A stretch of 64,000 nucleotides of DNA from Sulfitobacter sp. HGT1 (GCF_013282155.1 NZ_BLWI01000005.1:186001-250000), one strand, 5' to 3'. Numbered from the stretch's first letter, positions 44,733-54,177 are shown. Made by a program: numbers and translations. The notes: generated by a model not told the origin, from the sequence alone.

Positions 44733-45884
44733 TCAACGGGGATAGGGGGTCGTTCCCTTGTTATAGTCGGACCAATCCGTGATTTCGGGGTAATACATGT
44801 CGCGCCATCTGCGCACGCGCGGGTTCATGACGCGCCGCCAGACCCAAGGCATCATCGCCATAACGGTCATGACCGGATATCCATAGGGCAGCTGCGGGGC
44901 CGTTGCGTCGCCATAGTTCTGGAGCACCGGAAAACGGCGATCCGGTTTGTAGTGATGGTCGGAATGCCGCTGCAAGTTGATCAAAAGCCAGTTTGATGCG
45001 CGATGCGCTGCGTTCCACGAATGGCGCGGCTGGACGTGTTCGTATTTTCCATCGCCCAGATGTTTGCGGGTCAGGCCGTAATGTTCGATGTAATTCACCA
45101 GTTCAAGCTGCCAGATTGCAGTGCCTGCTTGGACCAAAAAGAGCAGCAATCCGGTCCAGCCGCCCAGAATAATGGCCAGGGTTAAAAACACCGCCTGCAA
45201 TGCCCAGTATTTGAAGAACGGGTTGCGCCTGTCAGTCCACGGTTTGTCTTTGCGCGCCAGCATGGCTTTTTCTGCGCGAAACGCGGATTTCATGCTTTGC
45301 CGCAGCACCCGGGGGTAAAAGCGGTGGAAGCCTTCGTTATAATGCGCCGTGACCGGGTCGCGGGGCGTCGCGACATAGCGGTGATGCACCAGCAGGTGTT
45401 CGGACCTGAAATGCGAATAGAGAACCATCGCCAAAAGAACGTCGGCCCAGAACCGTTCAAGCTTGTTCTTTTGGTGCATCAATTCGTGTGAATAATTTAT
45501 GCCAACAGTGCCGGTCATCACACCCACACCAAAGAACACAAAGAACTTTTCCCAGCCGCCCAAATGGTCAGCTTGCGGCACATACCACAGCAGCCCGAAC
45601 ACCGTCAGAAACTGCGCTGGCATCCAAAACAGGGTGATCATGCGGTACCAGAACAGATCATCATCGGTCGCTTCGGGGTCTGCGTTATCGAGGTTCAGCC
45701 CAACGATGCTGTCGATGATCGAAAACAGATACCACGTGACGAGGGGCAGCAGGATCACGGTCCAGCCGCCGACAAAGGCGGTGATCCACGCCAAAGGAAC
45801 CAGCGCAAAGGACAGCGCAAATGGTACAGCCCTTTTGAGTTGCGCCAACTGGTCGGTGCTGATGTCGGGGGATGTTGGGGTCAT
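44733..45884 (-). CDS. alkB: Alkane 1-monooxygenase AlkB
   Basis: 383 residues, six-helix membrane non-haem di-iron hydroxylase. The histidine boxes are complete: SHELMHQKN (H133, H137), RSEHLLVHHRY (H163, H167, H168), the AlkB-specific NYIEHYGL, and LQRHSDHHYKPDRRFP. It hydroxylates medium-chain n-alkanes at the terminal carbon using rubredoxin electrons. No rubredoxin or rubredoxin reductase gene is in the window. Single gene; the 74-bp upstream gap shows no operator I can name. Confidence 0.96.
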   Translation of the reverse strand: MTPTSPDISTDQLAQLKRAVPFALSFALVPLAWITAFVGGWTVILLPLVTWYLFSIIDSIVGLNLDNADPEATDDDLFWYRMITLFWMPAQFLTVFGLLWYVPQADHLGGWEKFFVFFGVGVMTGTVGINYSHELMHQKNKLERFWADVLLAMVLYSHFRSEHLLVHHRYVATPRDPVTAHYNEGFHRFYPRVLRQSMKSAFRAEKAMLARKDKPWTDRRNPFFKYWALQAVFLTLAIILGGWTGLLLFLVQAGTAIWQLELVNYIEHYGLTRKHLGDGKYEHVQPRHSWNAAHRASNWLLINLQRHSDHHYKPDRRFPVLQNYGDATAPQLPYGYPVMTVMAMMPWVWRRVMNPRVRRWRDMYYPEITDWSDYNKGTTPYPR

Positions 45885-45958
45885 GCTGATATTGCTTTCG
45901 AAATCACTGTCTCTTCATAGCGCATCATTGCACCGTTTGTCACTGTGGCGCGCTGCCG

Positions 45959-47023
45959 CTAGCGGACCAAATCAAACGCCTTGCGCATGACGGTGGGCAG
46001 GTCGGACGGGCGGAACTGGTCGGGCGCAATGAATTCTGCATCCGGGTGCAGAATGCTGTCGGGGGCGGCGGTATACATAACGGTCAACATCAGGTGAAAA
46101 TGCGTAAACGTATGGCGCACTTCGCCGGGCACCACCTGCCAGTCGGCTGTGGCAGGCGGGGTGCCTTGGGGGCGGGTTTCACTGGCGTCGATCCAGTCAG
46201 ACCCCGGCCAACCGAGCATACCGCCCAGCAACCCTTTTTCGGGGCGGGTTTCCAGCAGCCACGCGCCATCGCTGCGCCGGGTCAGGTAAACGGTGCCGTG
46301 GCGGATGGGTTTGGGCTTTTTCGGGGTCTTTTTCGGCAATTCGGGCGCTGTGCCGCGTTGCCGCGCAAGGCATGGGCTGCGCCACGGGCAAATGCCGCAG
46401 GCCGGTGATTTGGGGGTGCAAATGGTGGCCCCCAGATCCATCACCGCTTGGGCGTAATCCCCGGGCCGGTCATCTGGCGTCAGGTTTGCGGCGCGCTGCA
46501 TCAATTCCGGTTTGGCGGCCGGCAGGGGTGTGTGAATGTCGTAAATCCGCGCCAAAACACGCTCTACATTGCCATCAAGCACAGCGTGGGGCAGATCAAA
46601 CGCAATCGATGATATGGCGGCGGCGGTGTAGGGGCCGATGCCCGGCAGTTTCAACAGCTCTGCGTGATCTGCTGGAAACTGCCCGTCATGGTCGGCAACA
46701 ACCGCGCGGGCACATTTCAGCAGGTTGCGGGCGCGGGCATAGTAGCCAAGGCCGGCCCATTCCCCCATCACATCCGCGTCTTGGGCCGCAGCGAGATCGG
46801 CAACAGTGGGCCAGCGGGCGGTGAAGCGCTGGAAATAGTCGCGCACCGTGGCCACGGTCGTTTGCTGCAGCATCACCTCGCTTAACCAAATGCGATACGG
46901 GTCTGGATATTGGCCTGCTTTGCGGTCAGACGGGGCGACACGCCACGGCATTGCCCGCGCATGAACATCGTACCATTCGAGCAAGATAGGTGGCAGGTCG
47001 CTTGTTTCGTCTGTGTCACGCAA
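45959..47023 (-). CDS. mutY: A/G-specific adenine glycosylase
   Basis: 354 residues. The helix-hairpin-helix glycosylase domain has WLSEVMLQQTTVATVRDYFQRF, GLGYYARARNLLKCAR, KLPGIGPYTAAAISSIAF and catalytic Asp in AVLDGNVERVLARI; the 4Fe-4S loop is C-x6-C-x2-C-x5-C (CTPKSPACGICPWRSPC). The C-terminal NUDIX-like 8-oxoG recognition domain follows (VYLTRRSDGAWLLETRPEKGLLGGMLGWPG). It removes adenine paired with 8-oxoguanine. Start is a TTG at 47023. Divergent from the DUF721-DsbA-CoA transferase group. Confidence 0.96.
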   Translation of the reverse strand: MRDTDETSDLPPILLEWYDVHARAMPWRVAPSDRKAGQYPDPYRIWLSEVMLQQTTVATVRDYFQRFTARWPTVADLAAAQDADVMGEWAGLGYYARARNLLKCARAVVADHDGQFPADHAELLKLPGIGPYTAAAISSIAFDLPHAVLDGNVERVLARIYDIHTPLPAAKPELMQRAANLTPDDRPGDYAQAVMDLGATICTPKSPACGICPWRSPCLARQRGTAPELPKKTPKKPKPIRHGTVYLTRRSDGAWLLETRPEKGLLGGMLGWPGSDWIDASETRPQGTPPATADWQVVPGEVRHTFTHFHLMLTVMYTAAPDSILHPDAEFIAPDQFRPSDLPTVMRKAFDLVR

Positions 47024-47054
47024 TCTTTATGGCCTTTGCAGTTGGGATGGGCTG

Positions 47055-47074
47055 GCGATACGGTCCAGTATCGC
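47055..47074. promoter_or_regulatory. Inverted repeat in the mutY-DUF721 divergent region
   Basis: GCGATACGGTCCAGTATCGC has perfect 7-base arms and a 6-base spacer, a typical operator geometry, and lies between the divergent starts at 47023 and 47126. Regulator unknown. Confidence 0.4.
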
Positions 47075-47125
47075 TATGTTGTGTTGCATCGCTACGTTGA
47101 ACTTTGTCATCCAGGAAAGATAGTC

Positions 47126-47635
47126 ATGCCGCCGCGGCGTTCCAGTACAAAAGGGTTCAAACGCACAGACAGCCTGCTTTCGGCAAAGATCCGTCAGGCC
47201 AGCGAAACGCGTGGCTTTGCGCAATCGCGGCTTTTGACCCAATGGGCCGAGATCGTGGGCGAGGATGTTTCCTCCATCTCGAGGCCGGTCGAAGTCAGCT
47301 ATGGGCGCGGCGGCATGGGGGCGACCCTGACCTTGCTGACCAACGGGTCAAATGCACCGATGCTCGAGATGCAAAAAGAACAACTGCGCGCCAAGGTAAA
47401 TGCGGTTTACGGCTATAACGCCATCGCACGGGTGCGGGTCACGCAAACGGCGGCGACTGGCTTTGCCGAAGGGCAGGTCGCGTTCGAGGCAAAGCCAAAG
47501 GCGCGTGTTGATCAGGCCCCTGATCCGGTCATCCGCCAACGCGCCGCCGAAACCGTCGGGACAATGGGTGACGAAAGCCTGCGCGATGCCCTTGCACGTC
47601 TGGGCGAGAACATATTGAACAAGACGAAACGCTGA
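47126..47635 (+). CDS. DUF721 (DciA-like) family protein
   Basis: 169 residues from the ATG at 47126 with AGGAAAG upstream; the open frame runs 72 codons further back over the mutY start and is not conserved. The DUF721 core is seen as LLTQWAEIVGEDVSSISRPVEV, LTLLTNGSNAPMLEMQKEQLRAKVNAVYGYNAIARVRVTQT. DUF721 includes DciA, the ancestral loader of the replicative helicase; the alphaproteobacterial form has an added C-terminal tail, seen here after residue 120. A helicase-loading role is inferred from the family. Confidence 0.88.
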   Translation: MPPRRSSTKGFKRTDSLLSAKIRQASETRGFAQSRLLTQWAEIVGEDVSSISRPVEVSYGRGGMGATLTLLTNGSNAPMLEMQKEQLRAKVNAVYGYNAIARVRVTQTAATGFAEGQVAFEAKPKARVDQAPDPVIRQRAAETVGTMGDESLRDALARLGENILNKTKR

Positions 47636-47648
47636 CAAAGGAAATCAA

Positions 47649-48332
47649 ATGAAACGCACTTTTCCAATTCTTGCGGCTGTTGCCGTGGTCGCTGCTGGCG
47701 GCTGGTATGTATTTGGCGGCACGGATGCAGTGAACAGCACATCGCTCAGCCCCATTGCAGGGGCTGCAAATGCGCAGACCACCGAAGCTGCCGAAGTCGA
47801 TACGTCGACAATTCAGGACATGAGCCTGGGCAACGCCGAAGCCGCTGTGCAGATCGTTGAATATGCGTCTTTCACCTGCCCGCATTGCGCCGCATTCGAT
47901 CAAGGTGCCTACAAGCAGCTCAAGGCCGACTATATCGACACCGACAAAATCGGCTTTACCTACCGCGAGGTGTATTTCGACCGCTATGGTCTGTGGGCAT
48001 CCATGGTCGCGCGCTGTGATGGCGAAAACAAATTCTTTGGCATCGCTGACCTGATTTACAAAGGTCAGTCCGAATGGGTGCGCGCAGGCGAACCCGCTGC
48101 CATCGTGGAAGAGCTGCGCAAGATTGGCCGCCTTGCCGGTATCGAGAACGAAACTCTTGAGGCCTGTTTGCAAGACGGTGAAAAAGCACAGACTCTTGTG
48201 GCCTGGTGGGAAGAGAACCAAAAAGCCGATGATATCTCAAGCACGCCAAGCTTTATCATCAACGGCAAGAAATATTCCAACATGCCCTACGCCGAGATGA
48301 AGGAAATCATCGACGCGGCACTGGCCGAATAA
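47649..48332 (+). CDS. DsbA-family thiol-disulfide oxidoreductase
   Basis: 227 residues. Signal/anchor MKRTFPILAAVAVVAAGGWYVF, then a DsbA/thioredoxin fold with helical insertion. Active site is FTCPHCAAF (C77, C80) and the cis-proline loop is SSTPSFIINGKKY. It should oxidise or shuffle disulfides in the periplasm. AAAGGAAATCAA gives a good ribosome site. It starts 13 bp after the DUF721 gene and overlaps the CoA-transferase gene by one base, so the three form a transcription unit. Confidence 0.93.
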   Translation: MKRTFPILAAVAVVAAGGWYVFGGTDAVNSTSLSPIAGAANAQTTEAAEVDTSTIQDMSLGNAEAAVQIVEYASFTCPHCAAFDQGAYKQLKADYIDTDKIGFTYREVYFDRYGLWASMVARCDGENKFFGIADLIYKGQSEWVRAGEPAAIVEELRKIGRLAGIENETLEACLQDGEKAQTLVAWWEENQKADDISSTPSFIINGKKYSNMPYAEMKEIIDAALAE

Positions 48333-49450
48333 TGGCGGCCCCACTGGCAGGGCTCAAGGTGATTGAGCTGGCACGTATTCTGGCAGGGCCTTGGGCCGGC
48401 CAGACCTTGTCTGATCTTGGGTGTGAAGTCATCAAGGTGGAAAGCACCGCCGGTGACGACACACGCCAGTGGGGCCCCCCTTTCATCGAACGGGGGGATG
48501 ACAAATCAGCATCCTATTTCCATTCGACCAACCGGGGCAAAGCGTCCGTTATCGTTGATCTAACCACCGCCGAAGGTCAGGCCAAGATGAAAGAACTGCT
48601 GGCCGACGCGGATATCCTGATCGAGAATTTCAAGACCGGCGGTCTGGCGAAATACGGCATGGATTATGCCAGCCTGTCCAAGGAATTCCCCAAGCTGGTC
48701 TATTGTTCGATCACCGGGTTCGGGCAGGACGGCCCCTATGCACACCGCGCCGGATACGACTTTATCATTCAGGGCATGTCCGGCCTGATGTCGATCACCG
48801 GAGAAGCCGAGGGCCAGCCGCAAAAACATGGCATGGCGATTACGGATATCTTTACCGGAATTTATGCGACGACTGCAATCTTGGCGGCCGTGCACCAGCG
48901 CAGCCACACGGGCGTCGGGCAGCATATCGACATGGCCCTGCTTGACTGTGCCGTGGCGGTCACGGGCAATCAGGCGATGAACTATCTTACCACGGGCAAG
49001 CCCCCGCATCGTATGGGCAACGCGCATCCCAATTTGACCCCGTATGAAGTGTTCGAATCCTCTGATGGTCATTTGATTATTGCCACCGGCAATGATGGCC
49101 AGTTCCAGCGGCTGTGCCGGATGCTGGGGCTGGACGATATGGCGGAAGCCGCGGAATATGCCAAGAATGCGGACCGTGTGGCGAACCGGCCGGAAATGAT
49201 CCGTCGGTTGAATGATGCAACACGCCAGCGCACACGGGATGACCTGCTGGCAGCCTGCGAGGAAAAGGGCGTGCCTGCCGGACCGATCAACAACATGGAA
49301 GACATGTTCAATGATCCTCAGGTGATTGCGCGCGGGATGAAGATCGAACTGGACGGCGTGCCCGGTATCCGGTCGCCCTTCGTGTTTTCGGGTGCCGAAC
49401 TGGCGCTGCATCGCGCGTCCCCCAAGCTTGGCGAAGACGACATTGGCTGA
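48332..49450 (+). CDS. CaiB/BaiF (class III) CoA-transferase
   Basis: 372 residues. Class III CoA-transferase features: LAGLKVIELARILAGPWAGQTLSDLGCEVIKVE at the N terminus, NRGKASVIVDL, LIENFKTGGLAKYG, SITGFGQDGPYAHRAGYDFIIQ, the catalytic Asp in GMAITDIFTG and HIDMALLDC. It moves CoA between carboxylic acids; formyl-CoA, succinyl-CoA and other substrates cannot be told apart. The C terminus (SPKLGEDDIG) stops slightly short of the family's usual end. The ATG overlaps the DsbA stop (TAATG). Confidence 0.92.
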   Translation: MAAPLAGLKVIELARILAGPWAGQTLSDLGCEVIKVESTAGDDTRQWGPPFIERGDDKSASYFHSTNRGKASVIVDLTTAEGQAKMKELLADADILIENFKTGGLAKYGMDYASLSKEFPKLVYCSITGFGQDGPYAHRAGYDFIIQGMSGLMSITGEAEGQPQKHGMAITDIFTGIYATTAILAAVHQRSHTGVGQHIDMALLDCAVAVTGNQAMNYLTTGKPPHRMGNAHPNLTPYEVFESSDGHLIIATGNDGQFQRLCRMLGLDDMAEAAEYAKNADRVANRPEMIRRLNDATRQRTRDDLLAACEEKGVPAGPINNMEDMFNDPQVIARGMKIELDGVPGIRSPFVFSGAELALHRASPKLGEDDIG

Positions 49451-49460
49451 CAGGTGGCGG

Positions 49461-49506
49461 CGTTTTCTTTAAAGAAAACGGGTCGGAATTTTTGAAAATT
49501 CCGACC
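49461..49506. repeat. Two-module palindromic repeat, copy 2
   Basis: CGTTTTCTTTAAAGAAAACG (49461-49480) is a perfect 20-bp palindrome; GGTCGGAATTTT (49481-49492) and AAAATTCCGACC (49495-49506) are perfect 12-base arms with a TG centre. It fills the gap between the convergent CoA-transferase and lpxK genes and probably terminates both. Its modules match the repeat at 27623-27667, in inverted orientation. Confidence 0.75.
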
Positions 49507-49509
49507 TAC

Positions 49510-50502
49510 CTAAGCGTGCTTGGGAAGCGCATTCAGGGCCTGAACAAGCGCATTGTCATCGGCCATTTTCAACCGCACGGGCAGGGTGATTACCTTCATC
49601 CTGAACGCCGCAGGCAGTCGCACGGCGTCTTTTTCTGTCGTTACCAGTTGCGCCCCGCTGGCAAAGGCATCTGCCTCAAGCCGGGTCATCAGCGCGCGTG
49701 TCAGCGGCTGGTGATCGTCCAGCGCTTCGGCATGAACAATCTCGGCCCCGAGTGCGCGCAACGTCGCGAAAAACTTTTCCGGATGGCCAATCCCTGCAAA
49801 GGCCAAAGCGCGGGTATCCGACCAGTCCATACCGGTTTGCAGGGGGGCCAATTCGGCCTGCACATGGGGCAAGCCCGCGGGCAGTGGGGTATGGTTGAAC
49901 GCGGCCTGATCTTCGGCGCTGCCAATCGACAGCAGCAGATCAGCCCTGGCCAAACCGGTTTGTACCGGTTCGCGCAGCGGTCCGGCAGGCAAGCACAGCC
50001 CGTTGCCAAACCCTTTGGCGGCATCCACCACAACAATGCTGAGATCCTGCTTGAGCGCGGGGTTTTGAAATCCGTCATCCAGAACAATGACGCTTGCCCC
50101 TGCCGCCGCAGCGGCCTGTGCACCCGCAGCGCGGTCACGGGCCACCCAAACATCGGCAAAGGCAGCCAGCAAAAGCGGCTCATCCCCGACCTGCGCCGCT
50201 GAATGCCGCGAAGGGTCTACCAAAAGCGGCCCTTTTTCGGTGCCGCCATAGCCCCGCGATACGATGTGTGGCGTGTGGTAAATGTTGCGCAGATGTTCGA
50301 CCACGGCCATCACTGTCGGCGTCTTGCCCGTGCCGCCCGCGTTAATATTCCCGACACAAACAACCGGAATGCCCAGGTCCAGGGGCTCTCCATGCGCCAA
50401 ACGCCGCGCGGTGGCTTTTGCGTATAGCGCGCCCAGGGGCTGCAACAGGCGCGCGCGCCAGTCGGGCTTGGGCGAAAACCAAAAGGAAGGGGGGCGTTTC
50501 AT
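49510..50502 (-). CDS. lpxK: Tetraacyldisaccharide 4'-kinase
   Basis: 330 residues. P-loop [16 protein letters not shown] (51-62), [41 protein letters not shown] (the catalytic D-D region) and [11 protein letters not shown] are the LpxK hallmarks. It phosphorylates the lipid A precursor at the inner membrane. The N-terminal helix that contacts the membrane is present ([14 protein letters not shown]). The start overlaps the WaaA-like gene stop by 4 bp. Confidence 0.96.
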   Translation of the reverse strand: MKRPPSFWFSPKPDWRARLLQPLGALYAKATARRLAHGEPLDLGIPVVCVGNINAGGTGKTPTVMAVVEHLRNIYHTPHIVSRGYGGTEKGPLLVDPSRHSAAQVGDEPLLLAAFADVWVARDRAAGAQAAAAAGASVIVLDDGFQNPALKQDLSIVVVDAAKGFGNGLCLPAGPLREPVQTGLARADLLLSIGSAEDQAAFNHTPLPAGLPHVQAELAPLQTGMDWSDTRALAFAGIGHPEKFFATLRALGAEIVHAEALDDHQPLTRALMTRLEADAFASGAQLVTTEKDAVRLPAAFRMKVITLPVRLKMADDNALVQALNALPKHA

Positions 50503-51728
50503 CGTTCGGCCTCTTGCTGGTCAAGGGTGTCCTGGACCAGATCTATCACCTTGTCCGTCAGGGCGGCACCGCGGCTGATCACATCCCAACCGGCATGTGC
50601 CATCACGGCAGCCTGATCCGGCGCAATCAAGCGGCTGACGGCGGTTGCAAGGGCCGTTGCATCATTCACAATCCGCGCGGCCCCTTCAGATGCAAGGCGC
50701 GTGTAGGACGGCAGAAACCGCCGCACCTTTGGGCCATACAAAACCGCCGACCCCAGGGCTGCCGCCTCGAACGGATCACAGCCGCCGGGCCCCCCGGTCA
50801 GCGAACTGCCCAGAAAGGACACAGGTGCCAGACGATAGAACAACCCGATTTCGGCAGGATCATCGGCCAGCATGATCTGGGTCGAGCTGTCGGGATATCC
50901 ATCGTCCCCCCAGCGAAGAACGCGAAAATCCTGTTGCGCCATATAGGTGGCAAACTTGTCGGCTTGACCCGGGTCGGCCGGCATCACGACCAGCAGCAAC
51001 CGATGTGACAGACGCAAAGCCTGCCGGTGCGCCCGAAGCACAGTGGGAAGTTCGTCTTCCAAAATCTGATTGGCAAACCAGACGGGCCGCCCGACCAAGG
51101 CGGCAGAAAGATCCGCCATGTCGGAAACGATACAGGGCAGCGCCTGCCCTCCGGCCTGAAGTGCGGGCGTCATTTCGATGCTATCGCGCGAAATACCAAG
51201 ACGGATCAACCGTTGAAAACCGGCTTCGGACCGCGCCAGAATCGCTGAAAAGGTCGATACCAGTTCAAAGGTCAAATCCCGCATCCAGCGGTCACGACGC
51301 CCGTCAAACCCGCCGCTATCTGCATCGATCAGAAACAGCGGGCATTTCCGTTGCGCCGCAGCCAGGATCAAATTCGGGCGGAGCCTTCCCCAGGCCCAGA
51401 TACATGCGTTGGGTTTCCAGTGGTTCAAAAACGCGGCGACGGATGTTGGATGATCATCGGGAAGATCATCAATGATAACGTCCGCGTGGGGTGATGCCGG
51501 GCGTTCGGCACCGGTATCGCTTTTGGGCAGTGTAATCAGAACGCGCAGGCCCGACCGGCTGCGGCATAAACGTATTGCAAGGTCTTGAATGGCCAGCAAA
51601 CTGCCCGGTTCGGGGGCATGGCACCAAACCAGCTCACCGTCCGGGCGATCTGCAACAGGCGTATACGGCACCGCTGAGCCGCGCCCCGAGTAGGCGCGAT
51701 ACGCAGTCAGCGCAAGGGACCGCGCCAT
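50499..51728 (-). CDS. WaaA-like (Kdo transferase-type) glycosyltransferase, divergent
   Basis: 409 residues, overlapping lpxK. The C-terminal half keeps the GT-B Kdo-transferase donor region ([29 protein letters not shown], corresponding to GGSL..HGGHNPLEPAA). The acceptor half is altered: the usual HAxSxGE reads HAPEPGS (S43 in place of the catalytic Glu) and the usual ExExWPNL reads WGRLRPNL (113-120), so both glutamates expected in active WaaA are missing. The typical N-terminal membrane helix is also absent. It may be a Rhodobacterales-specific variant, a different sugar transferase, or an inactive partner. Confidence 0.8.
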   Translation of the reverse strand: MARSLALTAYRAYSGRGSAVPYTPVADRPDGELVWCHAPEPGSLLAIQDLAIRLCRSRSGLRVLITLPKSDTGAERPASPHADVIIDDLPDDHPTSVAAFLNHWKPNACIWAWGRLRPNLILAAAQRKCPLFLIDADSGGFDGRRDRWMRDLTFELVSTFSAILARSEAGFQRLIRLGISRDSIEMTPALQAGGQALPCIVSDMADLSAALVGRPVWFANQILEDELPTVLRAHRQALRLSHRLLLVVMPADPGQADKFATYMAQQDFRVLRWGDDGYPDSSTQIMLADDPAEIGLFYRLAPVSFLGSSLTGGPGGCDPFEAAALGSAVLYGPKVRRFLPSYTRLASEGAARIVNDATALATAVSRLIAPDQAAVMAHAGWDVISRGAALTDKVIDLVQDTLDQQEAER

Positions 51729-51734
51729 ATGGAA

Positions 51735-51977
51735 TTAGCCCAGTTCTTCGGTCGAGGACGCAGCGGCTTCCTCGTCGCGCAAGCGGTGCAGATGCGCGAT
51801 GAAATACCGCATATGCGCGTTGTCTACGGTGCGCTGCGCTTCGTTCTTCCAAGCATCATAGGCGCTGGCATAATTCGGGAAAATGCCGACCACGTGAATG
51901 TCATCTACATTTTTGAACGCTGTGCCGGTCGGTGAAACCAGTTCTCCGCCAAAGACGAGGTGTAGGCGTTGGGTCAT
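51735..51977 (-). CDS. DUF4170 family protein
   Basis: 80 residues, matching the alphaproteobacterial DUF4170 family: LHLVFGGELVSPTGTAFKNVDDIHVVGIFPNYASAYDAWKNEAQRTVDNAHMRYFIAHLHRL. Small, soluble, function unknown; commonly found beside waaA in this group. It lies 6 bp before the WaaA-like gene in the same direction, so it is probably part of the lpxK unit. Confidence 0.88.
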   Translation of the reverse strand: MTQRLHLVFGGELVSPTGTAFKNVDDIHVVGIFPNYASAYDAWKNEAQRTVDNAHMRYFIAHLHRLRDEEAAASSTEELG

Positions 51978-52031
51978 GGTGCAATCCTTTGTTTTCGGAT
52001 GAATGCCGATGCCGGTATCTAAGGCAACGGG

Positions 52032-52811
52032 TTATGCGGGGGCAAGGCTGCTAAGCAAATCCGCATGGATCGAAGCGCTGGCCGCAAGGACGCCATTTAG
52101 TCGCGGATCAGGGTTGTTGAACCGTAAAGCCGCGCCGGTTTTATCGGTGCAATAGCCGCCGGCTTCGGTCACGATCAGCGCACCGGCAGCAATGTCCCAT
52201 TCCCAGCTTTTGCGCAAAGTGACCATGCCGTCGAACCGCCCTTGCCCCACCAGCCCAAGCCGGTAGGCCAGCGACGGGCGGTGTGCCCGTTTGAAACCCG
52301 GATCACCTGCGATCCAGTGGTGTTCGGCCATGACAGGTTTGGTTGCCAGCACTGTTGCGTTGCTCAGACCTTGGGTGGTTGATGCCGCGATTTTCAGATC
52401 ATTCAATGTGGCACCACCGCCCAGCGACGCGGCATAAAGCCGGTCGAGCATTGGCAGGAACACAACGGCTGCGGTGATCTTGCCGCCTTGGGCAATCGCC
52501 AGCGAATGGGACCAGGTATCAGACCCTTCGATAAAGCTGCGGGTGCCATCAATCGGGTCGATAATAAAGACGTGGGATTGATCCAGCCGCCTGTCGCCGT
52601 CTTCGCTTTCCTCGGACAGCCAGCCGTAATCGGGGCGGGCTGTCGTCAGGGTTTCGTGCAGCATTGCATTCACGGCCAGATCGGCCTCGGTCACGGGGCC
52701 GGCATCGCCGGGCTTGTCCCAGCGTTTCGCGGTTTGCCCGGTATAGGACGTGGCGATCTGGCCAGCCTTGCGGGCGCAGTCGATCAATAGGTCAAGATCA
52801 CGCACCGGCAA
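52032..52811 (-). CDS. cysQ: 3'(2'),5'-bisphosphate nucleotidase / IMPase-family protein
   Basis: 259 residues. The Li-sensitive Mg-dependent phosphatase motifs are present: WLSEESEDG (metal Glu), VFIIDPIDGTRSFIEG (metal Asp pair and Thr) and KSWEWDIAAGALIVTEAGG. The order and length fit CysQ, which hydrolyses the sulfate-assimilation by-product PAP, but inositol-monophosphatase activity is a close alternative. It overlaps the pmbA 3' end by 14 bp. Confidence 0.88.
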   Translation of the reverse strand: MPVRDLDLLIDCARKAGQIATSYTGQTAKRWDKPGDAGPVTEADLAVNAMLHETLTTARPDYGWLSEESEDGDRRLDQSHVFIIDPIDGTRSFIEGSDTWSHSLAIAQGGKITAAVVFLPMLDRLYAASLGGGATLNDLKIAASTTQGLSNATVLATKPVMAEHHWIAGDPGFKRAHRPSLAYRLGLVGQGRFDGMVTLRKSWEWDIAAGALIVTEAGGYCTDKTGAALRFNNPDPRLNGVLAASASIHADLLSSLAPA

Positions 52812-54144
52812 GGGTCATTCCTGGAACAAGCAAGGACGGCACGACGCGGCTGAGGTGCGTGCGTGCGTCATTTGCGGGGATAATGCTGCGCAGCATGTCG
52901 CGCAAATTCCCTGCGATGGTGCATTCATTTATCGCATGGGTAATTTCGCCATTTTCGATCCACAGACCAGAGGCACCCCGCGAATAATCGCCCGTGTTAG
53001 GGTTGATCGTAGAGCCTATCATAGAGGTCACGAGCAATCCGGTGCCCATCTGTTTGATCAGGTCGTCACGGGTCGCATCGCCTTGGGTCAGGGCAATATT
53101 CCAGACCGCAGGGCCGGGGTTTGATCCGGTGCCGCGCGCGGCGTTGCCGGTCGGAGCCATGCCCAGTTTGCGGGCAGTCGCCAGATCAAGGGTCCAGCCT
53201 TTCAGCGTCCCGTTTTCGACAATCACACGCCGGTTGGTCGGCAGGCCTTCACCGTCAAAGGGGCGCGATCCAGATGTGCGCGGGCGGTGGGGGTCTTCGA
53301 TGATCGACAGGCCGTCCGGCAACACCTGTTCGCCCATCGCGTCGCGCAACCACGACGCACCGCGCGCAATGGCAGCACCGCTGACCGCCGCCAGAAGATG
53401 CCCGATCAGCGTGGATGAAATCCGTTCGTCGAACAAAACCGGATAGGCCCCTGTCGGCGGTTTGCGGGCATCCATCCGCAGCAAAGTCCGCTCTGCTGCG
53501 GTGGTTCCGATGTCTTCGGGACTGCGCAGGTCGGCCTGAAAAATCCGGCTGTCGCCGTCATAGTCGCGTTCCATCGCGGTACCGCTGCCTGCGATGGTGA
53601 CACAAGACAGCCCCCGATCCGTGCGGGTATACCCACCTTCAAAACCGTTGCTGGCCGAAAGATAAACCTGCTGCTCCCCATAGGCTGCGCTGGCGGATTG
53701 CACCTGCGAGATACCTTTGACGGCCAACCCTGCCGCTTCGGCCCGTGCGGCATCGTCTTGCAACGTCTGCGGCGATGGCTCCGGCGTCGGGTCGGACAGT
53801 TCGAGCGCGTCAATATCCCAGCTGGTCGCCAATTGGTCTGGGTCGGCAAGGCCGGAATAGGGGTCTTCGGGCGCTTCTTTTGCCATTGCAACGGCCCGCA
53901 GTGCCATTTCCTCGATCGTGCGATCTGAGGTGTCGGACGCAGATACGTTTGCCGACCGTTTGCCAACAAACACCCGCAGGCCGATGTCGACGCCTTCGGA
54001 CCGTTCCGCTTGCTCAAGGGCTCCGCCACGGACGTCAACACTGACCGATGTACCGCGCACAGCCATTGCATCGGCGCTGTCTGCGCCGGCATCTTTGGCA
54101 GCGCGCAGCAATGATTTTGTCAGCGCATCAATGGACTGCTGCAT
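52798..54144 (-). CDS. pmbA: TldE/PmbA metalloprotease subunit
   Basis: 448 residues with AGGAG 8 bases before ATG. PmbA/TldE features: VDVRGGALEQAERSEGVDIGLRVFVGKRSANVSASD, PVLFDERISSTLIGHLLAAVSGAAIARGASWLRD, GLSIIEDPHRPRTSGSRPFDGEGLPTNRRVIVENGTLKGWTLDLATARKLG, and the C-terminal VTSMIGSTINPNTGDYSRGASGLWIENGEI. TldE works with TldD to trim peptides such as microcins and to process antitoxins; TldD carries the zinc site and is not in this window. Confidence 0.95.
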   Translation of the reverse strand: MQQSIDALTKSLLRAAKDAGADSADAMAVRGTSVSVDVRGGALEQAERSEGVDIGLRVFVGKRSANVSASDTSDRTIEEMALRAVAMAKEAPEDPYSGLADPDQLATSWDIDALELSDPTPEPSPQTLQDDAARAEAAGLAVKGISQVQSASAAYGEQQVYLSASNGFEGGYTRTDRGLSCVTIAGSGTAMERDYDGDSRIFQADLRSPEDIGTTAAERTLLRMDARKPPTGAYPVLFDERISSTLIGHLLAAVSGAAIARGASWLRDAMGEQVLPDGLSIIEDPHRPRTSGSRPFDGEGLPTNRRVIVENGTLKGWTLDLATARKLGMAPTGNAARGTGSNPGPAVWNIALTQGDATRDDLIKQMGTGLLVTSMIGSTINPNTGDYSRGASGLWIENGEITHAINECTIAGNLRDMLRSIIPANDARTHLSRVVPSLLVPGMTLAGA

Positions 54145-54177
54145 GGGAATTCTCCTAAATATCTCAATGGTTAGCTA

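Noticed and set aside
52883-52896. ATGCTGCGCAGCAT palindrome, identical to that at 9792-9805
   Set aside because: It lies inside pmbA and encodes conserved residues, so a chance or coding origin is more likely than a repeat element.
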